A stretch of DNA of 13,187 nt from contig JAHJTR010000016.1 in NCBI GenBank assembly GCA_018829865.1, positions 1-13,187 of the forward strand. Direction: 5' to 3'. The notes beneath the pieces are model-generated. The model did not search any database, was not told the origin of the DNA, and saw nothing but the letters and a program-made list of their open reading frames with translations. How positions within the stretch are numbered: position 1 is the stretch's first letter; each line of letters begins with the position of its first letter. Positions 1 to 5,952 of the stretch are shown piece after piece. This DNA comes from Patescibacteria group bacterium (GTDB taxonomy: Bacteria > Patescibacteriota > Gracilibacteria > UBA1369 > JAHJTR01). Position numbers and translations under genes: made by a program.

Positions 1-1682
1 CCGATGCCCAGCTTGGCGACGATGTTTTTTTGTTTTCTACCTTGAGTTAGTACGAGTAATCCGGCTAATCCTAGGGCTGCGTAAGTTGCTACTTCTCCGA
101 GCATTGGGTTTGTTTTCGCTAATAGTAATTTTGCGGCTGCAAAGAAGAGGATTGAACAAATGAAGATGAACCATAAGAAGCTGTCTAAAACTGCGTCTAA
201 GTATTGTTTGTATTTTATTTTCCAGAAACCGTCTACTAAAATACCGGTTAATACTTGGATGATACCGAGTCCGAAGGCTAGTCCTAGGAAAATTAATGGG
301 CCTTGGCCTGATGCCGGATTGATTAATTGCCATTTAAATTGTCTGGCTATGGCTCCTGTTTCGGGGTTGATTATTTCTTTTATTAGAAAATCAGGTGCTT
401 GCTCTGGGGTGAGGCCGAGCCATCCTCCAAAAAATATACCGGCTACGAAGGTTAATAAGCCGCCGTACATGATGAGGCGGATGAGTTTTTGGTTTTCGCG
501 GGGGATTTTGAGGAATTTGATGGCGGCGAGGGTGCCGAAAAAGAGGATTAAGCCGTAGACTGCGTCTGTAAGACAGAGTGCGAAGAATACGATGAAGAAA
601 ATTGAGAGAATTGGGGTTGGGTCGACTTCGTTTGATTTTGGTAGTCCGTAGATGTTGGTTACGGCTTCGAAGGGATCCATGAATCCTGAGTTGTGGATGG
701 CGACCGGTGGTTCTTCGTTTTCGTCCGGCTCGATTTTGTGGATTTCGAAACTTGGGGTGATTTCTTCGAGGTCGCTTTTAAGTTTGTCGAGTGCTTTTTC
801 TGCGAGCCAGCCTTTGATGAAGAAGGTGTTTTTTGTGCCTGCCATTTGGTTGACTGTGCCTTGTTTTTCTCTTTGCCAGACTAGGTAATCGTGAGTTATT
901 TTTAGGTTGTCGCTGTGTTTTGCGAGTTTTTTTAATTCTTCGAGGGTTTCTGAGTGATTTAAGTCAAGTTCTTTGATGCGGTTTTCGATTTGGGTAATTT
1001 GTTCTTTGGGGGAGGCGGCTTCGCTGGTTGGAGTTAAGGCTTCTTCGGCGATTTTGTAATTTGCGAGAATTTCTTTAACATCTTTTGCCGAGTCGTTACT
1101 ATAGATAAGTGTGCAATATTTTGATTTCTCGTTTTGAGAGATTGTGCTTAGACTGATGAATTCACCGGATTTTTTTAAATCTTTGATGCATTTTTCTTCA
1201 ACTTGTTTTGGGATGATTATGAAGATGAGATTGTACTCTGAGGTGGATCTGGTGCGGGAGAGGTTGAATTTAAGGTTTTTCCATGGGGAAAGTGTTTGGA
1301 TTTCTTCGAGTAGTTTTTCTTTTTCGTTGCGGTTTTTTACTATTTTATCTTCGATTTTAAGACATTTGTCGACGATTTCTTGAAACTTAAAATCTTGAGC
1401 TACTTTTTTTATGGTTTCTGCTGCTGCGCTGAGTGGGCCGTCTAAAAAGCCTCTTTTTTTTGCGTAGGGACTTAATAATTTGATGGCAAATTCAATATTG
1501 GCTGTTTGGTAGTCGTAGTCTTTATCTTTGTATTCCACCTTTTCTGTGAATTTATTTTCGGGCAAGTTCTGACTTAAATCGATGACTTGGAAGCTTTCGT
1601 TTTTTTGCAGTAAGTCCAGAATTTCCTGATAATGCTTGCTTAGAGAAAATAACTCTATTTTTTGCATTTTAATAACTGCCAT
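1..1682 (-). CDS. atpI: V/A-type ATP synthase subunit I (a subunit), C-terminus cut by window edge
   Basis: This is the membrane stator subunit of a V/A-type rotary ATPase, which forms the ion half-channels beside the c-ring and anchors the peripheral stalk. The 560 visible codons start with ATG at 1682 (MAVIKMQKIELFSL, the usual subunit-I opening). Residues about 1-330 are a cytoplasmic, charged, coiled-coil-rich arm. At about 337 comes the family hallmark PFEAVTNIYGLPK, then EVDPTPILSIFFIVFFALCLTDAVYGL leading into the first membrane helix. Further hydrophobic helices follow, and the last visible residues are LLVLTQGRKQKNIVAKLGI. The reading frame is open to the left edge. Judged by family length, roughly 80-100 residues are missing, including the helix with the essential arginine. 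It lies 23 bp downstream of the subunit-H gene, matching the archaeal ahaH-ahaI order, so the K, E, C, F, A, B and D genes probably lie off the left edge. No clear Shine-Dalgarno is seen before the start. The identification is firm. Confidence 0.95.
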   Translation of the reverse strand, partial: MAVIKMQKIELFSLSKHYQEILDLLQKNESFQVIDLSQNLPENKFTEKVEYKDKDYDYQTANIEFAIKLLSPYAKKRGFLDGPLSAAAETIKKVAQDFKFQEIVDKCLKIEDKIVKNRNEKEKLLEEIQTLSPWKNLKFNLSRTRSTSEYNLIFIIIPKQVEEKCIKDLKKSGEFISLSTISQNEKSKYCTLIYSNDSAKDVKEILANYKIAEEALTPTSEAASPKEQITQIENRIKELDLNHSETLEELKKLAKHSDNLKITHDYLVWQREKQGTVNQMAGTKNTFFIKGWLAEKALDKLKSDLEEITPSFEIHKIEPDENEEPPVAIHNSGFMDPFEAVTNIYGLPKSNEVDPTPILSIFFIVFFALCLTDAVYGLILFFGTLAAIKFLKIPRENQKLIRLIMYGGLLTFVAGIFFGGWLGLTPEQAPDFLIKEIINPETGAIARQFKWQLINPASGQGPLIFLGLAFGLGIIQVLTGILVDGFWKIKYKQYLDAVLDSFLWFIFICSILFFAAAKLLLAKTNPMLGEVATYAALGLAGLLVLTQGRKQKNIVAKLGI

Positions 1683-1705
1683 CTTTGGTTTATTTTGTTA
1701 GGAAA

Positions 1706-2041
1706 TTACAAAGTGTTGATAAGTTCTTCAAAAGCAGCAGTTCCTTTTTCGGTTGTTTGAGGCAGGTTGCTTTGAGCTTTTGATTTAAGATTTTGGGCGT
1801 TAACTTCGGCTTGTGTTAGGTCTTCTTTGATATTTGCTCTGGCTTCTTCTCTTGATTTTGTGAGTTTTTTAGTTTCTTCATCGCGAGATCTGTCTAATGA
1901 CTCCTCAAGTGTTTTGCTTAGCTTGATTTTTTCGGTTTCCAGCTGCTCTTTTAGGTGCTTTTCTTCTTTTTCAATTTTCTGCTGAATTGCTTCTTCTGCT
2001 TGTTTGATTTGCCCAAAAGGGTCTGAGGTAGAGTTATTCAT
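1706..2041 (-). CDS. atpH: V/A-type ATP synthase peripheral-stalk subunit H (AhaH/G-like coiled coil)
   Basis: This is a small soluble protein of 111 residues. It is almost entirely a charged helix rich in Glu, Lys, Gln and Ala (EEAIQQKIEKEEKHLKEQLE and onward) with heptad-like spacing, as expected for the peripheral-stalk subunit that pairs with subunit E and ties the catalytic head to subunit I. The sequence alone is low-complexity. The call therefore rests on its place directly upstream of subunit I, the ahaH-I order of archaeal and many bacterial A/V-ATPase operons, and on size. I chose ATG at 2041 (MNNSTSDPFGQIKQAEE). A TTG at 2068 would add nine residues, but it lies about 10 nt from the start point predicted by the promoter at 2085-2112, and the ATG fits the family start better. 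There is no obvious Shine-Dalgarno. It is the first gene of the ATPase operon as seen here. Confidence 0.82.
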   Translation of the reverse strand: MNNSTSDPFGQIKQAEEAIQQKIEKEEKHLKEQLETEKIKLSKTLEESLDRSRDEETKKLTKSREEARANIKEDLTQAEVNAQNLKSKAQSNLPQTTEKGTAAFEELINTL

Positions 2042-2084
2042 GATTGTTAATTTTTCAAAAAGTGGCAAAATTAGTGTCTCGCAG

Positions 2085-2112
2085 ATTTTAGCTTATTAGT
2101 TTTAAAAGTCAA
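2085..2112 (-). promoter_or_regulatory. Sigma70-type promoter for the V/A-ATPase operon
   Basis: On the minus strand there is a -35 element TTGACT (2107-2112), a 16-bp AT-rich spacer and a -10 element TAAAAT (2085-2090). This predicts a start point near 2078 and a leader of about 37 nt before the ATG at 2041. Both hexamers match the consensus at five of six positions, and no other gene could use the site. Not tested experimentally. Confidence 0.6.
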
Positions 2113-2120
2113 CTATACTA

Positions 2121-2155
2121 GGGGTTTTTTGTTTTTTGGGGGGAGGTTTTTTGGG
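2121..2155. repeat. G/T-rich mirror repeat with clustered G-runs
   Basis: In the gap between the hypothetical gene and the ATPase promoter, the plus strand reads G4-T6-G-T6-G4 as a perfect 21-bp mirror repeat (2121-2141). It extends through G2, A, G2, T6 and G3 to 2155. The minus strand is a C/A tract. Related G4-(A)-T6-7-G motifs occur at 3458-3473, 12141-12151 and 12172-12186, all in gaps and all with G on the plus strand. It could be a weak G-quadruplex former or a product of strand bias. No function can be read from the sequence. Confidence 0.5.
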
Positions 2156-2225
2156 TTTACTTCGATGATATTTGTTGTTTTGATATGTTTGGATGGGGTG
2201 TTTGGGGCTTGTTTGTTCTTGTGGA

Positions 2226-3377
2226 TTAGATATTGAATATGTCGATTAGATGGTTCCAAATGTCTTTCTTAATCTTTTCTTCGGTGAGGGGGCAAGGTGG
2301 GAAAGTGGTTGCTTTGTATTGAATTTGAGGATTTTTGGTTTTGTCTGTTTCTGGGGATATAATCTGAGTTTCGGCTGTCCTATTCCTTAGAATTTTGTAA
2401 ATAATTCTAATTCTATTTGAGACTAGTATTCTGATATTGCCTGCGATATTTTGATGATTGTTGGGCGGAGCGTGTGATATTTCTATTTTGAAATGCTTGT
2501 TAGTGATTTCTTGGGTGTATATTTTATGAATTATACCTGCAAAATGATTGAGGATTACTTTCTTTCTGGTTTCTTCTATTAGGGGGCTGTTTGGTTGCGC
2601 AGGGGGGAGTGTGTGATTAATAGGTGAGGGAGTAGGTCTTTTTGTTTGAGGAATGTGGGGTGATGTGGGATGAATGTTGGAGGGTGCATAATTGATATCG
2701 GGATTTCGTGGTTTTGGTTTGTCGGGATGATTAGGATTAACGGAGCGTCTGTGGTTTTGCTTGCTTTTTGTATTTTGTCTACGAGAATTGAAAGAGGTAG
2801 TAGATGTAGATGGAAGTGGGTTTTTGTTGAGGGTATTTTCTATCTCATTTAGGCTTATTCCATATGTTTCTGCTACTTCTAAAATTTTATCAGGTTCATC
2901 AATGTGTTTATTGATGATAATTTTTATTAAATATTCTTTGTATGCGAAGAGGCTCAGTCCTAGGGAATTTATTATGTAACTCAGCTTGTTTGGCTCATTA
3001 AGTAATGTTGTCATTATATAAATAATGATTTCTTCTTTGGGTATTTGTATTCCGTATCGTGTGAGTAGTGCGGTGAGTTTTGGTATTTCGCTTCGAAATT
3101 GATTGGCGAAGTGTTCGAGGAAATAACAGATAGATTCTTCTTGGCGTATTTCCAGATTTGCAACTGTTGCAAGGAATGATTCGGGGTCGGAGGTGAATAT
3201 TGATTTTAAATATTCTAATGTTTGAGCAATAATATTGTCAGGATTTAATCCTTCTTCCTCTGCATATGTTTCTAAATCGGCGGGAGTTCGAGCGATAGGG
3301 AGATATTTGGTCAAAAATTGTTTTATTGGTGTTTCGGGCTGTTCTTTCTGATCCGGTTTATTTTTTGATTCGGCCAT
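2226..3377 (-). CDS. Unrecognised protein: helical-repeat N-domain, Pro/Asn linker, C-terminal domain
   Basis: I do not recognise a family for this 383-residue protein. There is no signal peptide or membrane helix, so it is probably cytosolic. Residues 42-185 contain about four and a half degenerate repeats of 31-33 residues: 42-74 (EGLNPDNII..), 75-107 (LEIRQEESI..), 108-138 (YGIQIPKEEI..), 139-171 (LGLSLFAYKEY..) and the partial 172-185 (YGISLNEIENTL). Their shared pattern is G-[IL]-x-[LP] followed by two helices and E-P-[DN]-K-[IL], which suggests an alpha-solenoid. Residues 186-265 are a Pro, Asn, Ser and His-rich, basic, low-complexity linker, probably disordered. Residues 266-383 form a second domain with beta-like stretches (HFKIEISHAPP, NIRILVSNRIRIIYKIL). 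The start is ATG at 3377, a short distance below a strong promoter. The gene stands alone between a terminator and the ATPase promoter and is more AT-rich than the ATPase genes. A binding or scaffold role is possible but unproven. Confidence 0.75.
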   Translation of the reverse strand: MAESKNKPDQKEQPETPIKQFLTKYLPIARTPADLETYAEEEGLNPDNIIAQTLEYLKSIFTSDPESFLATVANLEIRQEESICYFLEHFANQFRSEIPKLTALLTRYGIQIPKEEIIIYIMTTLLNEPNKLSYIINSLGLSLFAYKEYLIKIIINKHIDEPDKILEVAETYGISLNEIENTLNKNPLPSTSTTSFNSRRQNTKSKQNHRRSVNPNHPDKPKPRNPDINYAPSNIHPTSPHIPQTKRPTPSPINHTLPPAQPNSPLIEETRKKVILNHFAGIIHKIYTQEITNKHFKIEISHAPPNNHQNIAGNIRILVSNRIRIIYKILRNRTAETQIISPETDKTKNPQIQYKATTFPPCPLTEEKIKKDIWNHLIDIFNI

Positions 3378-3398
3378 GAATATTTATTAGGAGTGTTG

Positions 3399-3427
3399 AC
3401 TATATTGTTTTTATTGTATTATGTCAA
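3399..3427 (-). promoter_or_regulatory. Strong sigma70-type promoter for the repeat-domain hypothetical gene
   Basis: On the minus strand a perfect -35 TTGACA (3422-3427), an exact 17-bp spacer and a -10 TATAGT (3399-3404, five of six) precede the ATG at 3377. The start point would fall near 3392, giving a very short leader of about 14 nt without a Shine-Dalgarno. The motif TTGAC in the -35 region is mirrored by GTCAA just past the -10 (inverted repeat 3396-3400 and 3423-3427), which might be an operator or chance. Confidence 0.7.
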
Positions 3428-3447
3428 TAAATAGATAATAGATAGCT

Positions 3448-3469
3448 AAAAATCCCCGGGGATTTTTTT
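3448..3469 (-). terminator. Palindromic intrinsic terminator after the yfhO-like gene
   Basis: A perfect 20-bp palindrome (A5-T-C4 followed by G4-A-T5) spans 3448-3467. In RNA it would fold into a stem with a tight CCGG-type loop and end in a U-run on either strand. It lies about 40 bp past the TGA stop of the 3507-5936 gene and about 20 bp before the promoter of the next gene, so its main role is probably to separate those two units. It also works in principle in the plus direction (T7). Confidence 0.7.
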
Positions 3470-3506
3470 GGGGTTGGGTGATAGTTAATTTGAAGCAATT
3501 GGTAAC

Positions 3507-5936
3507 TCAAAATTTTATTCCTTCATATCTCCATAAAATATTATGTGTTCCTTTGGGTACAATAATACTTTGAAAAATATAATTTGTTTTATAAATGGGT
3601 ACTTTTTTGTCGTCTAAATAAGCGATCCATCCATTGGAATTGCCTTCTTGTAAGACGAGAATTTGATTTTTGTTACTGTCGGTTTTTAGTGATATTTCAC
3701 CGTCTTTATAGTAAATGGTTTCTATTTTTGTAGATATTGAATCGACATTTTTTTCTACACTGGGGCAATTATTGTCACATTCAATGATTGCTATTTTTTG
3801 TGGTTTGTCATATTTGATCATTTTGTCTAATATTGAGGGGGCGTTTTTTGAGGTTAAAATCAGCTTTTCGGCGAAATAAATTCGAGGATAGACTCCTTTT
3901 ACATGATAAATATAGATTGGGATTTTTTGTGAAGTAATTTCTATGCTGGATATTTCTTCAATTATTTTTGAATTTAATTTGAATGGTGAAATTATATATT
4001 CGACGTTGAGTTTTGGTAGAAGATTAATATTTTTTAAGAATTCCGGTACTTTGTGAATTGGTTCTTGCTTTATTTTTACAAATGATGCTCTTTCATCAAG
4101 TAATTTATATAGAATTTCTCTTTGTCGACGGGGAGTGAGAATGCTATATCCGCTGATAGAATCTATTGAGTATAATTGATTTAGGTTTGGATAAATAGTT
4201 TCTCTGTACCATTCAAAAAATACTTGTGGGGATGCTCCTTTTTTATTTTCGAGTTCGAACCAGGCATATTCTCCACTTAAAAATGTGTAATAGCGGAATT
4301 TTTTTGAGGAATTGTTTAATTCATGATGATTTTTGATTATTTTTGCAGCTGCCGGTTCTGTTAATAAAATTTGTTTTTTTTGCGTGAAGTTTAGCCCATA
4401 AAAGGGGACGATTACGGCTATATTTATAAATGTTATAAAAATAATTAATAAGCTGAATATTTTATATTTTAGTTTTTTTGAGAAATGTAAATTTAATATT
4501 AAAATGCTTATTGAAAGGAAAATTAAGCTAATTAATATTGTAGGATTATTTATTGAGATACTTCCTTTAATCATCTCGAAATTTTTTGAAAGAAAGGAAT
4601 GGTAATGTGTTAGAGAATAAGCCAATTGTGATGATTCATAATATTTGTCGAATAACTTATAGATGAAGTTCAGTATATTTTGACTGAAAAAATAAATTAT
4701 TACGTTGGCCGACAGTAGAGTTGTAATTATCGTTATCCCAATAATGTTTATTAGATTGATCCATTTATCTTTTTTGAGTAAAGGAAGTTTTTGTAGTGAA
4801 AAAGCGCAGATTATGGCGATTGAAAATATGCTTATAAAAAACCATCTTTGGGGCATATGAAAGATGTTGAAAATTGGAATGTACTGAATTAATAAACTGA
4901 GAGGTGAAAATCTGAGTGATGCGAAAAAAGAAAATAGTAATATGAAAAAGAAAAAGCGAATAGTGGGGGTGGAAGTGTTTTTCCCTCTTAACTTAAAGAA
5001 AAAAACGATTAATAAGAAAAGAGGAATATACCCTATGAAAATTGGACTTGAGGAAAATAAATATCCTAAATTGGTTTTAAATAAAGGGATAATTAGATTT
5101 ATTAGGTCAAATGGCATGCTTATTCCTGTTTTTAAAACTCCCCAGGGTGTAAATCCGGCTGATCGTTCTGAATTTAGTAATGCTATAAGTGAGGGTTTTA
5201 TTTGAGGAAGTGCGATGAGAAGTGCGATGACATTGATTAGGAAAAATCTTAGGGTGGTAAAAAGAGATTTTTTAAGATTTAAGCCGGATTTCTTGATATG
5301 TTCCAGATGTAAATAATAAAGAAAACCGACTAAAATTATGTAGGCGTTATATTGTGGGAAACCTGACAAGAAAGCTATTGCGAGGAAACCGGCAGATAAA
5401 AATAAATAAAATATTCTGCTTTTGTAATATGATCTTCGTAGTGACCATAAAAGAGCGGGGAGAATCCAAAAGCTTATGCTTATGGCTAAGCAATTTTGTC
5501 CGCTCAATAAAAAATAACTTAAAGAATAAATTAATGAGCCAAAAACGGATGGTAATTTTTTGAGTTTGAGATCTCTCAAAAAAATGTAGGTGAAAAATGA
5601 GGTGAAAAGAAAGTTTAAATAAAGCTGAAAATGATATATGGTGACCGAATCGTTGAATAGAGAGGCAGTGAGCCAGTTTAGGGGGAGAAAAGAGCCTGCA
5701 AATTCGGTATGAACGGGATATCCTCCAAAAACACTTGATGACCAAAGAGGAATACTTGAATTGGTTTTTATAAATTGCTGAAAAAAATGAGTAAAAGGGT
5801 AGGTACCTGTAATTACATCGTTATTGAGATTAATGATATTGAATCCAGTGATTAGCGGCAGAAAAATAACTGATACGAAAAGCAAAATCAGCAAAATACC
5901 ATGATATTTTCTAAAAATGTTGATTAGAGTTTTCAA
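3507..5936 (-). CDS. YfhO-family multi-pass membrane protein (GT-C glycosyltransferase-like)
   Basis: This 809-residue integral membrane protein fits the YfhO family, whose members resemble GT-C fold glycosyltransferases and are linked to cell-envelope or teichoic-acid glycosylation in Firmicutes. A first membrane helix (about 12-32) is followed by an outer loop with D40 (NLNND), where GT-C enzymes keep a catalytic Asp, and the family motif PLWSSSVFGGYP (63-74). Another conserved-looking stretch, SGFPQYNAY, follows a later helix. Roughly a dozen hydrophobic helices run to about residue 510. Residues 515-809 are a soluble, beta-rich outer domain ending GWIAYLDDKKVPI...VPKGTHNILWRYEGIKF, the YfhO C-terminal signature, but the usual last membrane helix after it is absent. 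The start is TTG at 5936, 16 bp after the dinG-like stop, with a weak GGGA ahead of it; no nearby ATG gives the complete first helix. The gene is strikingly AT-rich beside dinG. Substrate unknown. Confidence 0.8.
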   Translation of the reverse strand: MKTLINIFRKYHGILLILLFVSVIFLPLITGFNIINLNNDVITGTYPFTHFFQQFIKTNSSIPLWSSSVFGGYPVHTEFAGSFLPLNWLTASLFNDSVTIYHFQLYLNFLFTSFFTYIFLRDLKLKKLPSVFGSLIYSLSYFLLSGQNCLAISISFWILPALLWSLRRSYYKSRIFYLFLSAGFLAIAFLSGFPQYNAYIILVGFLYYLHLEHIKKSGLNLKKSLFTTLRFFLINVIALLIALPQIKPSLIALLNSERSAGFTPWGVLKTGISMPFDLINLIIPLFKTNLGYLFSSSPIFIGYIPLFLLIVFFFKLRGKNTSTPTIRFFFFILLFSFFASLRFSPLSLLIQYIPIFNIFHMPQRWFFISIFSIAIICAFSLQKLPLLKKDKWINLINIIGITIITTLLSANVIIYFFSQNILNFIYKLFDKYYESSQLAYSLTHYHSFLSKNFEMIKGSISINNPTILISLIFLSISILILNLHFSKKLKYKIFSLLIIFITFINIAVIVPFYGLNFTQKKQILLTEPAAAKIIKNHHELNNSSKKFRYYTFLSGEYAWFELENKKGASPQVFFEWYRETIYPNLNQLYSIDSISGYSILTPRRQREILYKLLDERASFVKIKQEPIHKVPEFLKNINLLPKLNVEYIISPFKLNSKIIEEISSIEITSQKIPIYIYHVKGVYPRIYFAEKLILTSKNAPSILDKMIKYDKPQKIAIIECDNNCPSVEKNVDSISTKIETIYYKDGEISLKTDSNKNQILVLQEGNSNGWIAYLDDKKVPIYKTNYIFQSIIVPKGTHNILWRYEGIKF

Positions 5937-5952
5937 TTTTTCCCGAGATTAT

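Noticed and set aside
160..558. 132-codon plus-strand open frame
   Set aside because: It is antisense to ATPase subunit I, whose hallmark motifs are clear.
5347..5745. 132-codon minus-strand open frame
   Set aside because: It is an alternative frame inside the YfhO-like gene.
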